Assembly: GCA_021234155.1 (NCBI GenBank)
Contig: JAJEKV010000053.1
Span: forward strand, 5,608,488-5,672,487
Direction: 5' to 3'
Source: Isoetes taiwanensis
Taxonomy: Eukaryota; Streptophyta; Lycopodiopsida; Isoetales; Isoetaceae
Length of the DNA: 64,000 bases
Shown here: one piece after another, positions 44,761 to 56,426 of the stretch
Position numbering within the stretch: position 1 is the first letter of the stretch
How the letters are laid out: each line of letters opens with the position of its first letter
The notes under the pieces: generated by a model
Seen by the model: only the letters and a program-made list of their open reading frames with translations
Database searches by the model: none
What the model was told of the DNA's origin: nothing
Position numbers and translations under genes: made by a program

Positions 44761-46275
44761 TCGCCTTCCGGCATTTCTTGGTGCAGGGCTGGAAACTTCT
44801 GCTTCAGCATCTATTCGTGCAGGGATGGAAACTTCTGCTTTAGAATGTCTTGGAGGTGTCTTTTGCTTGGAATTCTGCTCTTGCTTTTTCTTTGAGACAC
44901 TTCCAGCTGCAAAAATTTAACAGATTCGGTAACTATATGGGTCAAATTAAAAAGAAGGCAGGCACAAAAGGTTGGAAGTTACCTTGTGACTTACATTCAC
45001 GAAACGATTTGTTCAGATCATAACCTGATGCATCTGCTGATTTGGCAGATTGGTGTGGAGCATGACTTAATGCATCGCCAATTCACTATTCAGAAAAGGT
45101 ACCACGTTTGGTACTATATGTGACACTACATATGCTACAAACTACATTATTAACATATAATTGGCACCATATGACTGTCCTGTAACACATTTGGAGCTAC
45201 ATACTACTGTGAACTGAAATTATCTACCACAACTCGAAACTAGCAGCACAAATTTCCTACACATAACTTACAACACACCCAAATGAAGAAGTAAGTGGTG
45301 TACCTGATTGTTCAAGCTTGCTAGACCTTGCTGGAAAATAACAGTTCCAATATTAAATTGCATCATATGGTGGTTCCAGAAGAAGAGGGTTGAAAAGTAC
45401 CTATTTTTTTCAGTGATTTTCCCGAGATTCTTCTTCTGACTTTAGGAGGCTTGAATTGTGTCCTAGTCATTTCAAGAGAGGAAGCATCATCTGTGGCATG
45501 TTGCTCTGCTTCCTCACTATTTGAAATGCTTGCATTCTTCCTCTTACGTTGGGACGGAGAGGCTTCAGACTCTTTTTCTCTTAATGTTGCTTAAACTCAA
45601 CCCGGTTTATTTCTTTTCCTTTTGTGTGAAGGTGTCACGCTAACAGCCCATAGTCTGTGAGGCCATGCCTCCCCGGTGCACACTTTCTCGCCTTTGTGAT
45701 TTTTTTTGTAAAGGCACATATATTCATTATACCTCTCCTTGCTCAGATTCTTCAACCCGCATGATGAAACAAAACAATATTCTAAACAATAGAGAATCAT
45801 GGGCATCCCAGAATCTAGAATGCAACCCACCGTAAGTGGATTTTCCTAATACTTTCTGGTCCCCAAAGCATCTTCGATTTCTTCTTGTGTGGCGTAATGC
45901 TTTTCTTGCACGTACATTTCCTTGTAGGTGTATCCCGTGGCATTCAAGTCCCAGATGATCGAGCCATTTCGTGATCGATCTTCTTGCCGAAATCAAAAAT
46001 GGTCTTCTTGGGATTAAAGGAGCGTGATCAGAGTTTTTGAGGGAAAATGAAAATTCAGAATCAGAAATGGTCTTGCCGGATTAAGGGAGCGTGATCAGAG
46101 TTTTTGAGGGAAAATGATCGTGTACGTTGCTGAATAAGCCTGAATAAGACTGAAAGGACAAAATTTTGAATAAGTAATCATGTGTATTTTTGAAAAAATA
46201 ACTCCCTCTCCCACTACAAATTCGGTAGTTCCCACCACACTTAGCACCCAAAAATGTGGTGCTAAAATGCACGTT
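44761..46275. other. Right part of the 10-kb element upstream of the HAD domain
   Basis: Minus-strand coding-like pieces include a disordered, charged stretch at about 45595-45425 (SQRKRKNASISNSEEAEQHA then TQFKPPKVRRRISGK, a likely nuclear signal) and a frame at 45597-45830 (KNHKGEKVCTGEAWPHRLWA). These may be 5' exons of the HAD/Ulp1 gene. 46026-46056 and 46091-46116 are direct copies of GATCAGAGTTTTTGAGGGAA. 44801-44840 repeats GGAAACTTCTGCTT. Confidence 0.4.
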
Positions 46276-46278
46276 TTT

Positions 46279-46303
46279 GTTCCACTACAATATGCTTTCA
46301 CCC
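46279..46303 (-). repeat. Right terminal inverted repeat
   Basis: Reverse complement reads GGGTGAAAGCATA then TTGTAGTGGAAC, 24 of 25 identical to the left end. It is followed by ACTT. Confidence 0.8.
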
Positions 46304-46307
46304 ACTT

Positions 46308-48659
46308 CTGATAATTGGAGCTTTTTCTTTGTAATTGAAGCAGATCAAATTCTGCATTGCATTCTACTTTTTCAAAGATTAGAAATGGAAAGTTTTGTGC
46401 CATTGTCTGCCAAACACTTCGCTGGTGCAGGGCATCTGTCCCCTTCTCTGTAAGCTCTTCTTCATGATTTGCCATTTTATTTTGATTGCTTTGTATTGTT
46501 CAAGCTTGCACCAAAGTGGCATGTGCTAAAATTTGCTATTCTAGAATGGCTACATTGTCTGAATGGCTCATTTACATAGAATTTATTCTCTCGCCAATGG
46601 TTAGAGGTCAAGATTTACGAATTTGCTATATTATTTTCTTAAAGATGATATAATGTTTTGGGTTATTTTCGTTTGCCTGTTTCTCAGATTCGGGGCAGGT
46701 TTTTGGAGGATGTTTCCTTATGAAGGATCTTCTTGCGTGATGCATTAAAAGTAACGCATTAGCTGCATCTGCCCTGTCCAAAACCAGGTAGCTCCTAAGC
46801 TCAAATTCAGTGCTTGATGGGTGTCTTTTTCCCATTTTTTCTTGCTTGATCATTTCTTTTCTTCTTTTTCTTTCTGCAGGTGGATCCTTCCAGAGCAGGT
46901 TATGAGCGTTTGAAGGTTTCACCAAGATATGATTGTCCAGGCATTGTTTTTTAAATGGTTCAGGGGCTGATTTTCGACATTTTTTTGGCCATCACGATAG
47001 CTTGCAACCATCACAAACGCTCGCCGGTATGCTTTTTCTGAAACTCTCACCGTCTGAGATGATATTTCTGCTGGAGTTCCTTTTTGGAGGCAGTGCCGAT
47101 GACGATGGCATTCAACTTTTACATGTGAGGCAGATTCATCTGCTGTTCTTCCATTCTAAGTACTGCACTTTTCATTGCATGGTATTCGATTCCTAATGCA
47201 TGTTTGCAAATCAGGGCTCTATGTTTTTGAAGCTTTTGGAATTTTTTATCCTTTCATTGAGAGCTTTCCTTGCTCAGGTTATTGTGGCATCTTTAAAGAA
47301 ACTTTGTTCAAGGGAACCGGTGTTCAAAGGAAGCTTGCTGCAAGTATTATAGCCAGTTTTTTTTCAATCATTTTATCTTCGGATTTTGAGCCTTACATGC
47401 AATTTTGTTGATTCTGCAGTTGGACCACCTCATCTTTTCGATTTGGGTGTTTGCTTTTATCTTGAGATAAAACATGGAAGGATTTATTTGCTCCATGATA
47501 TGTTTTCATTTAGTAATTTCTCAACGTAGGTTTGCAGTCAAACTTTGGAGCAAGGGATTATTTCTTTAGATCATTTCTAATTGTTTGCTCTCTAGCAAGT
47601 AATTGCATCAGGCTGGTTCGTCTCTGTGGTAAAGCCCTATGAAAACACTTAATGTATGTTGTTAATCACTGTTAATAGTTAGCCAGAATATGTTTATCTT
47701 TAACCTTTATGTAGGTTAGCCACAGAAGAAGCTTCATAGTGATGGCATGTTTAGCTTTAACTTTTGTGAGGTATGCAGTCACAGTTACTTGTATTTTAAA
47801 AACTTTCATTAGGTTATTGGAAGAACTACAGATTATTAAGAGCTACAGATTATCAAGCGCTGGTTTGAGGTTACATATGATTTTGTGCCGAGCCACATGG
47901 TTGCAGGTTCTGTTGGCCCCAACTTAAAACGCTCAGACAAATTTATTGTTACGGTGTTTATGAGTTTCCAAAAAATACAGTCAGATCCAGGTGAAAAATT
48001 ATAGCTCTATCCATGCTGAGTTTTGTATGATCCGGAAACAGTAATCTAGGTTTCTGCTTGTGTTCGATGGTGTACAAACCCAAAAACAAAGTGAGCGGTG
48101 ATTACTTCGATCCCATTGCTATAGTAAACCCCCATTGCTACAGTAAAGGTAAAGGAATGGAAAAAAATGAATACACATTGACCAATGAGGACAAAAGGTA
48201 ACTCGCACGTAATCAATTCACCCGGTATTTCGATCTAAATCTAATCTAACCATAGATCTCTCTTTAAAACTTATGAATCCATCATAATTGGATTTCCTCA
48301 CAATTATCACTCTCACGCTTAAAACTCACCGCTATTAAGCAATTATAGTCCTCATATGAAAAGTTTTGCGCATTAGCTTTAACCCTCATTGCTAGGTCTT
48401 GTGGTAGCACTTGTTTTGTTCAAGATTATCAGAGTTGCATTATGTTGAAAGATATTCATATCATTGAATTTTGATTTATTGAGAGTTTTAATACTTGTGC
48501 TCTATTGCTTTTCATCCATACATTTAGATGGTAGGGAATCTATTGGTGAACCGAAGCTTAGGGTTTGAACATTGACAACATTTTTCAATGTTGAAGACCC
48601 ATCTTATGGACAGAGTTGCACTATGTTGAAAGGCATTCATATCATTGTATTTTGATTTA
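46308..48659. other. Gene-free stretch right of the 10-kb element
   Basis: AT-rich. Frames at 46626-46925 (minus) and 46933-47196 (plus) show no known motifs. Splice-like signals around 46880 and 47030 hint at transcribed DNA, but I cannot support a gene. Confidence 0.35.
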
Positions 48660-48842
48660 TTGAGGGTTTTTGGGTTGCCCCTAAGGGGGCAAACCCTCGT
48701 ACATGTGGGTTTGTGGCATATTCCAAGTATATGCTGGTATATGCCTGGAATATGCTAATAACTGCTCCAAACGCATTATTGGCTGTAAATTGGCGGTCAT
48801 TTCCGTTGCTGGGCAGCCACTCTAGAAATCGGCTAACCGGTG
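48660..48842 (+). repeat. Interspersed repeat, copy 2
   Basis: Head palindrome GGTTGCCCCTAAGGGGGCAA, then CATATTCCAAGTATATGCTG, AACTGCTCCAAACG, GTTGCTGGGCAGCC and CTAACCGG, in the same order as 35268-35440. Confidence 0.65.
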
Positions 48843-50159
48843 TTCTCATGTTCTGACGATGGTGCCTGCTCGAAGCTGCGATAGTAGGCATATGCAATGA
48901 GGGACTTATTGCCAAATGAAGCAAAAAAAACTAACAGCAACAGCAAAAATCTTGCTGCATTGACTGATCCATTGTAAGGCTGTAATTTCATATAAAATAA
49001 TGTATCATTGATTGATATTTTAAAATAGTAGGTGGATGGACAAGAAGAGCAATGATATAAGATGGTTTGGCTTACCATCATTTTTTTCATATAGGTACGT
49101 GCTTGTATAATTCATTGCGCCCCAAATATATTCATGAGGCTGATTTGGATCTCCTTTGTCCCAAATTTATTTATGAGGCTGATTTGGACCTCCATTGCGA
49201 GCTCATTGACATTCTCAAATGAGAAGTCTAGATGAGCAGCTTAATAGACATCCAGAATTATTGGTGGTCTGATAAAATGGCGTGTACACTTATTTCTATC
49301 CACCATTTTGCGATGAATTAATTTTCGGCCAACCATAGTAGTAGAAAATACTTGCTATGTTTCATATATTTGATTAAATGCGTTTCCAGGATGTCACTGC
49401 TTACAAATATTATTGGCTGCAAAATGTTCCTTGCATGGAACAAAGTTATTTGTTTCAACATGTAGATTGATATTATCCATTATGTGCAAGGTATTAGAGG
49501 AGGGTATTAGAGGACGTTTAGCAACATCATTGAAGCTAAAGCAGTCCTTCTGGCAGTAGATTTAATTTATGAATCAGGTTTTGTATTTCATATCTTGTTA
49601 AATGTTGTTTCTCATGAATTTCATTACTCATGTGAGACAATATCCTATTAATGGATTTGTATATTGCAATGTCCATTCTCCCAATTATCTATTTTTATTT
49701 GGTCTATCGTTTTCCTTCCTACTATCATTTTTCTAATCCCTCTGCATTTCCTCTACTTAAAGTCTTAGGTATGAAGATCATAAAATTGTTACCATTTATG
49801 AGCAAATACGTCAAACTATTAAAGATTATTGTTTTGTTGTTGCAGGATTAGAGTTAGCAACATTGGATCTGGTTGATAAACTTGTAGAATTTTATGGTTC
49901 TATTGCAATTCAACGCACAGAGGTCTATGTAGCAGCAAGCAAGGGTTTGCGGCCATGACACAATTTCTAGTAGAGTTCAGTCCTTGAAGCTAAGATTACA
50001 CTAGTTGTTCTTGCTAAATCTAGCAATGCAGTTTCATAAGAACGAAAATGTGTTAATGGTCTTTGTGTAACTTAGCTTTTAACTTTTTGCTAATAAGTTT
50101 GTGATGTATGATGTTAAATTAACAAATTATGCATGACAATACACTTGTAGTAACAAGTC
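48843..50159. other. Gene-free AT-rich stretch
   Basis: I see no gene. Around 49100-49200 a short segment ending ATTTATGAGGCTGATTTGGA is duplicated. Confidence 0.35.
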
Positions 50160-51170
50160 CATTAAACTAACAAAATTTTCCCATTATTCTGTTTTAGCTT
50201 GCATTTTCCTAATGATTCAGGTAACCGTTGCATAATTTTCTGAAGCGAGGCGTGGTTGTGGCTTGCGCTGGGGTGGTGGTGGCATGGGGCAGCTTGGTGG
50301 TGCAACGGCGGGTTGCCCTGATTGACATCTTGCAAGCTGATGGGTATGTGGGTCTGTCGTGTCCTGTGTTGCGGCCTCATGCTTTCTGAAGTCGAGAATT
50401 CAGCTCCTGTTGGAATTGCTGCTGCCTTGCCAATTCATGTGTGTATTGCCGTAATTGTTCATGGGCTTCTGCATGGAGGCCCTTGCCTTGATGGGCGAAG
50501 GTTGCCCAGAGCTCCTACAACTCTTGGTCTCGTGTCTCGACCCTACTCTGAAGTGTTCTCAATTATGACTGGCTCGCTTCGAAGGTGGTCCAGACGCTTC
50601 ACATCGTGGTGGCAGCTTCCTCGACTTCTGACTGGAGACGTAAGATGGTTACCATTATCTCCTGCTCAGTATGCTGCCTATCCTATGTCATAGTTTCTAT
50701 GGTGGTGGAAAAGGAGTCCACGTGAGCTTAAAGGTCAGCAATATCCTGCTTCTCCTGTCGCCTCTCAAAGTGTGCCCAACGGATGTTGTCTTCCGACTAT
50801 TATATGCGGTTCTCCATCTCTGCAATCCGCTGCTTCTCTACTGCCTGTTATTTTCTATGAACATGGGGTGCCGAGGACTGGATCTCTTCTAGCAGGCCCA
50901 CAATTTGGATCCTGTTGCTCTCGATTCCTGCCTCCAGTTTTTTCAAGGCCTTCGTTTGTGCTTGGTTTTCCATCGGGCATGAGCAACAATCAACCTCCTC
51001 CAGGTCGATCTCGTTGACTGGGCCTTCGCTCGTGCCTCTCTCCTCATGGAAGTTGCCTCTTCCTTGTCCTTACCGTCTCGTCAGGGCCATTTTCACGGCG
51101 GTCCATCCACCTGGTTCCCCACAGGCTGGCTCGACATGCCCGGGACAGGCAATTTGGTGGCGTGCCTGAG
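50160..51170 (-). pseudogene. Degraded coiled-coil protein, possibly gag-like
   Basis: Read leftwards over several frames there are long charged stretches: EEATSMREEARAKAQSTRST, AHFERRQEKQDIADL, DRQHTEQEIMVTILRLQSEV, then AHEQLRQYTHELARQQQFQQ and ELNSRLQKA. The final part is rich in Gln, His and Pro (50162-50380). Stops interrupt it repeatedly. Coiled-coil, Gln/His-rich proteins of this sort occur as gag-like or accessory proteins of plant retroelements. No zinc knuckle or protease is seen, so the class is uncertain. Confidence 0.4.
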
Positions 51171-52596
51171 CACTAGCCTGGGACTGGATCGGAGCCTGGG
51201 CTTAGGCTGTGGCTTGAGGGATGTCTCCATCCAAGTGGGGGTCTGGGCAGGGGGGTACACAAGTGGCCATGGTTATTTGGAGTTCACACGTTCACAGGGA
51301 TATTTACAAGTGCACAAGAGTGCTTAGGAGTTCAAAGAATAGAGGCAAAGCATAAACAATGCCCACTCCCAGTGGTTGGCATGGGGGTTGGAGGGGTACA
51401 ACCTATGGGTGGGGGGTTCAATTTTGACTACTACTGGAATTCCTTTGGATTGGGGAGTATTTGGGTGATGGGATGTCTATGGTTGATGCAACAAGCTATG
51501 ACCTTAGAGAGAGAATATGGCTCAACACACCACGCGCATTTTACTGGCACGAAAGTGTGGGTACAATCAAGCTTTTGGCTATGGCCTTAGAGAGAGAATG
51601 TGGCTATGACCTTAGAGAGAGAATGGGGTTCGAAGGCCCTATGAATGTGTCTATGACCTTAGAGAGAGAATGTGGTTCAAAGGCCCTATGGCCTTATGAG
51701 AGAATGTGGCTTGAAGGCCCTCAACTAGAAGATGACACATCACACGCAATTTGCTGGCGCGAAAGTGTGGGCACAATCAAAAGCACGGTCAGAGTCACCT
51801 TTGACCACAATCCTAGAGAGAGAATGTAGCTAAAAGTTCCAGAAGAGAGAGAATGTGAAGGCAAGAAGGAAAGAAAGAAAGAAGGAAGGAAGGGATATGC
51901 AACAAGCTAGTAAGCAAAAGTGAGATAGTTCTAGAGAGAGAAATTATGGAAAAACAAGGCGATATAGAGAGAGAAAGAGAGTGTGGAAAAGCAAGGCGCT
52001 AGAGAGAGAGTGTGGGAAAGCAAGGCGTTGGAGAGAGAAGGGATGAGGCGCAAAGACGATGAATGCACATCATGGTAGCTATGGATGATGACAGTGCTCT
52101 ACTTGCAAATAAAAGATTAACCATTATCTACATAGTGTTATGATGGTAAAGAAGTCATTTGTGATGTTCTAACTATAGCTCAAAAAGAAGTTGAATCAAA
52201 GAAAATAAAAAAAACCTAATGAGTGATGAAGATGAACTAACTTCATTTTATTGAATGCTGGGAGAATTGGAAAGGGTCCATCTATATGTCAAATGGTATC
52301 AAAGCTGCCATCTGGCATGGTCGACTATCCAATTTGACTTTGCTTATGTGGCACAATCTTAGTCATCCGAATAGGAAGGGCCCGAAAAATGAAAATGTAG
52401 ATGGTTGTTTGGAAAGGTTTGATGATTAAAAGGAGCGTACTTCTATCCGCCTGAGACAGGCGATGTATAAACAAGTATTTCGGCCTAGCAGGAGTTGCAT
52501 CAGATTAACATATTTGGGCCATTTACAAATGAAAAGAGCAGGAAATCAAAATGCCATGAATTAGGTTAACCACCTTTGCAAGGAAAGGAACATGTG
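51171..52596. other. Repeat-rich intergenic DNA
   Basis: 51485-51840 has repeated copies of CTTAGAGAGAGAATGTGGCT separated by 20-60 bp. 51840-52045 is purine-rich with AGAGAGAG and GAAGGAAGG runs. The remainder is unremarkable. Confidence 0.5.
51485..52045 (+). repeat. CCTTAGAGAGAGAATG repeats grading into a purine-rich tract
   Basis: At least five copies of a CTATGACCTTAGAGAGAGAA-type motif, then irregular GA-rich sequence such as GAAAGAAAGAAGGAAGGAAG. Confidence 0.7.
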
Positions 52597-53463
52597 GCTA
52601 TTTTGCTACATATTCTAAACGAGGTGCATCTTGGACTACCACAGTCGTCAGATTCATCGATCCTATGACCCAGATTGTATGTTGGGGCCTGTGGGCACCT
52701 CTCGTTTCGCTTATAGTCATTTATGATTGGAGCGCCTATGATTTTGAAATATGAAATACGATTTCGCTTAAGGTTTTGAGGGAATATCAAACCTAAGATT
52801 TTAGAATATAAAATACGGGGGCTTGAACCTCTACCAAAATAATTTAATAACCTAATAAGACTAAACCAATATACCTAGTGAGCTAATGTGATTATTTTTT
52901 ATCTTGAATCTATGTTTTTTTTTTCTAACAACCCATTCAATTGTTTTAGGGATATATGGTCTATAGTTTTAGGAATTGTTATTTTTACATCGATATTAAA
53001 TCCCCTTAGAATCCCCTATTATTTTGCTAAACGAGGTGCACCTGGACTACCACAGTCATCAGATTCGTCGATCCTATGCCCCAGATTTATGTTGGTTCCT
53101 GTGAGCACCTCTCGTTTCGTTTATAGTCATTTATGATTGGAGCCGTCTATGATTTTGAAATATGAAATACGATTTCGCCTAAGGTTTTGAGGGAATATCA
53201 AAGCTCTATACGGCTTTGCCTAAGATTTTAGAATATGAAATACGGGGGCTTGAACCTTTACCAAAATAACTCAATAACCTAATAAGACTACTTTAACCAA
53301 TATACCTAGTGAGCTAATGTGATTATTTTTTATCTTGAATCTTTGTTTTTTTATATAACAACCCATTCAATTGTTTTAGGGATATATGGTCTATAGTTTC
53401 AGGAATTGTTATTTTTACATCGATATTAAATCCCCCTAGAACCCCATATTATTTTGCTACATA
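52597..53463 (+). repeat. Two tandem copies of a segment of about 412-440 bp
   Basis: Both copies begin near TATTTTGCTA and ACGAGGTGCA and share CTCTCGTTTCGYTTATAGTC, ATTTATGATTGGAGC, AATACGGGGGCTTGAACCT and TAGGGATATATGGTCTATAG. The second carries a small insertion (AGCTCTATACGGCTTTGCCT). Confidence 0.85.
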
Positions 53464-53975
53464 TTCAAATGCAGAAAGCATCATAGTTTCAATCATTTGA
53501 AGTTAAAGCATTGCATGTTATTTGCATATTGAAACAAGACAAGAAAAGAATAGTTTTTGTCTAAATTGAGTGCATCTTTTATGCAATATTTGGATAACAA
53601 ATTAAAGACGCAATTGAAACAAGTTATTCAATATATCTTGAGTTTAATTGTCATGTTGTCACACAATTTTTTTTTGGCATCACAAATCTTTGTGAGATTG
53701 TTAGATCAAAATGCTTTTAACAGTGCATTAGGGTCTAGCAACTTTCTCCCGGCACCCCGGACGTGGATCCTCGCCCTCCGGGATCCACCGTTAGATGCGT
53801 TTGGACGGTGGAGATAGCGGCGTGGACTAAACAGGTTGTCCAAGTTTGAATTTGCCAGCCCATGCACGGACAAACCAATACAATGAATACACGTGGACGT
53901 TCTGAGACCACCCTCCGGGATCACCATCTGAGTGTGGTTCTTCCCTGTTGCGTGTTGATGTCGATGTAGCGAGGC

Positions 53976-54652
53976 ATGGAGGAGGAGCGGAATGCGGCTG
54001 TGGCTGCGGCAGCTATGGACGAGTTAGAGGAGAAGAGAGAAGAGGTAAGTATTCTTTTTCATTCATAGCAAACTTCAAGGGTTGTAAACAAGCATTGTCG
54101 TTTTGTGTTTAATGTATTTTTTTTCAGCTTAGGGCTGAAATACAGCCCGAATCACCTCCAAATGGCCTGTTTGATCATGGCAACTTACATTGGTATCCTA
54201 AAGAGCATTTTGTACCTGATATTCAAGGGGGTGGCCAGATGCTTATTTGGACTTGCTACATTCATACAGACCGGATCCAAGATTTCGTTCTTGGGGAGCA
54301 GAGGAATTGTGAAGCACCTGCCAATTTCTATCTAAGAAGTTCAGTGCCTGAGAGAGTGTTAAAAAGACCCTACAAGGATTCCGATATGACGTTGAAGAGG
54401 TATTGGTTTGATTCATGTGTTTGTGTTTTAAATCATGAGTCCAAGATCCAATAGGACCATCCAATAGGTTATATGTTTGATTATAATTCTTGCTTTTTTC
54501 AGTCATTTGAGGTGCTTGTCATTAGGATTAAACCTAGTAGATCAAAACTAACTTGTAATGCACAATACAGATATTGGTGTTCATATGGACCTCAAGACAA
54601 GAGACAAGGGTCATATGGACGAGTCTCCCTCTCAAAAGGAGACAAGGATTAA
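53976..54652 (+). CDS. Three-exon gene of unknown function at the left side of the second element
   Basis: Exons 53976-54044 (MEEERNAAVAAAAMDELEEK), 54128-54399 (NGLFDHGNLHWYPKEHFVPD, then MLIWTCYIHTDRIQDFVLGE and SSVPERVLKRPYKDSDMTLK) and 54571-54652 (RYWCSYGPQDKRQGSYGR) join in frame with GT-AG signals to about 140 residues. The YWCSYGP end suggests the start of a larger domain cut off by a stop. A different frame of the last exon stays open to 54800 and ends WMMLATQTLTEP, so a frameshift in exon three is possible. I do not recognise the family. Its position near the presumed element end makes a transposition role conceivable. Confidence 0.5.
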
Positions 54653-55236
54653 CCTGGATAAGACAAAGAGATCCTTACAAGAAGTCATTGCTAGAGTGAT
54701 GTCAAGGGCAGAAAAAGATCCAGGCATGCAATTAGACAACTCGACACGCGGCTTGAAAGAATGGATGATGTTGGCCACACAAACTCTAACAGAACCATAA
54801 CATGTATCCCCACTAATGCAGTGGAAGAGGAGTGTGGTAATAGTTTGGTAAGGCTGAAGCCTCTGATAGAAATTGGGAAGAGGAAAGACAAGGGAACCAA
54901 GAAGAGTTGGAAGCAAGTTGAGATGGAGGGTCTGTTGTGAGAATGGCATTGTGAGTTTGTTGTTGTTTAATGCTCATTGACACCTCATGAGCTTCATTGT
55001 CTTGTTAATTGTTCAGGTTCAGGTCAAGTTTAGAGTTTACCTATGTCCTTCTTGTAAACAATAGGTATAAATAAATCAATATTTACCTATTTACTTATTA
55101 TAACCTATTGATAAATATTGTTAACGTTACCAATGTTTAATGTTAGGAGTTAAATGTTAGGATAAGTTAGGACCTTGAGTTAAATGTTTAATGTTTAGAG
55201 TTTAGACCATAGAATAAAAAGTAATAAAAAAAACGT

Positions 55237-55450
55237 ACGGGATCCCCTCCTCCGGGATCCCGCGTCCGCCTGATTGGTGATCCGGTCCTCCGGGATCACA
55301 CACTAATTAAAACGGGATCCCCTCCTCCGGGATCCCGCGTCCGCCTGCTTGCTGATCCTGTCCTCCGGGATCACACACTAATTAAAACGGGATCCCCTCC
55401 TCCGGGATCCCGCGTCCGCCTGCTTGGTGATTCCGTCCTCCGGGATCACA
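55237..55450 (+). repeat. GGATCC-rich tandem array, three 75-bp units
   Basis: Units start at 55237, 55312 and 55387. Each contains ACGGGATCCCCTCCTCCGGG, CCGCGTCCGCCTG, and TCCTCCGGGATCACACACTA then ATTAAA. Within each unit GGGATCCC and TGATCC..GGGATCA elements form short dyads. The array is preceded by TAGACCATAG and AATAAAAAGTAATAAAAA, and followed by ACAGCATTGAATATGTTAA. Confidence 0.9.
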
Positions 55451-55598
55451 GCATTGAATATGTTAACATATTATTTATCATATCCCTTAACCATTGAAAT
55501 ATGTCTTGGAATAGTGGAAACATTGAAGTATTACTTTTAATAAGCTTTGAAACATTGAACTTAATACAATGGCTTAAAACTGACATTCCAATTCGGAA

Positions 55599-56179
55599 TC
55601 ACTCTGAATCTACCTCAAGCACTGTTGCCATGGCTTCTGCCCGGACGTCCTCAACAGTTACATCTGGCACACCACAGGGTAGTCTCCACATCATGTGATC
55701 GAAGATATCGCATAGGGTTGGATCAGACCCCTGTAGGACATCCCTGATCAGAACCTTCTTTCGCAGCCTCTGTGCAGCATACATTTCCTCGAAGCAGTCT
55801 TTTAGGGTATTGCCTTCCCAGACAACGTCCGTAGCTAGCAAATGCTTCAAAGCCTTGCCCTGGATAATACACCTCTTCAATTCCCAAAGCAATGCCCTAT
55901 GGATTGGCCTACTGGGATCATAGTCGAGAGGCCTAGGGGCTCTCTGAATTCCCCATTCTCCACGATCTCTGCATGAACCATGAGGGGATCATGAAAAGAT
56001 TAATATGAAAGTAGAACATGAATATGAAGGAAGACAACAACATGCTTACTTCTGAACGTTTTGATGCTGTTAGGTTGGGCGAGCTCTAGGCCCACATCCT
56101 CCTGAATTTCATTCACATCCTCAAGACTGTGGGCATTGATGGCACTGCTCTCAACAAGCTGTTGTCGGGTCCTCACCAT
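55599..56179 (-). CDS. Two-exon gene of unknown function between the GGATCC arrays
   Basis: Exon one (56179-56050) starts MVRTRQQLVESSAINAHSLE and ends NSIKTF before a GTAAGC donor. Exon two (about 55968-55599) contains RAPRPLDYDPSRPIHRALLW, ELKRCIIQGKALKHLLATDV, KDCFEEMYAAQRLRKKVLIR and ends VEDVRAEAMATVLEVDSE. The acceptor is inferred from frame. Conserved-looking helical, charged composition suggests real coding, but no domain is recognised. It shares its strand with the Ulp1 gene to the right. Confidence 0.5.
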
Positions 56180-56426
56180 CTGTCACTTGGCTTGAACAGT
56201 AAGAAAATGAACTCGACTGCTACTAAACTCAACTGAAACCAACTAAACCAAGAACAAGTAAGGCAAGGGTATATATAGACTCATGAATCAACCGTTGTAC
56301 TATTCGTTGTACAACGGTTAAGCCATGATTTCAATTTCTAAGGGTAAAGTCGACCATAGGATAAAAGGTTTAGAGTTTAGACCATTGAGCCTTAGACCAT
56401 AGGATAAAAAAGTAATAAAAATACAT

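Larger units (their letters stand above)
36277..46303. mobile_element. 10,027-bp element with 25-bp terminal inverted repeats and 4-bp target duplication; family not recognised
   Basis: Terminal inverted repeats are 36277-36301 and 46279-46303. They start GGGTGAAAGCAT and end TTGTAGTGGAAC, with one mismatch in 25 (G versus A at position 13). ACTT flanks both sides (36273-36276 and 46304-46307). Subterminal DNA at both ends contains GTGGTGGGA and AATTTGTRGTG. Inside are a plus-strand basic-protein gene near the left end, and minus-strand RS/acidic, Ulp1 and HAD-domain genes in the right part. GTGGTG-type minisatellites lie between them. The TIRs do not begin with the CACTA, Mutator or hAT signatures I know, so I leave the superfamily open. 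Confidence 0.75.

Noticed and set aside
55237-55450. Regular spacing of similar units suggested a CRISPR-like array
   Set aside because: There are no unique spacers; whole 75-bp units repeat with only point changes, and the surrounding DNA is eukaryotic.
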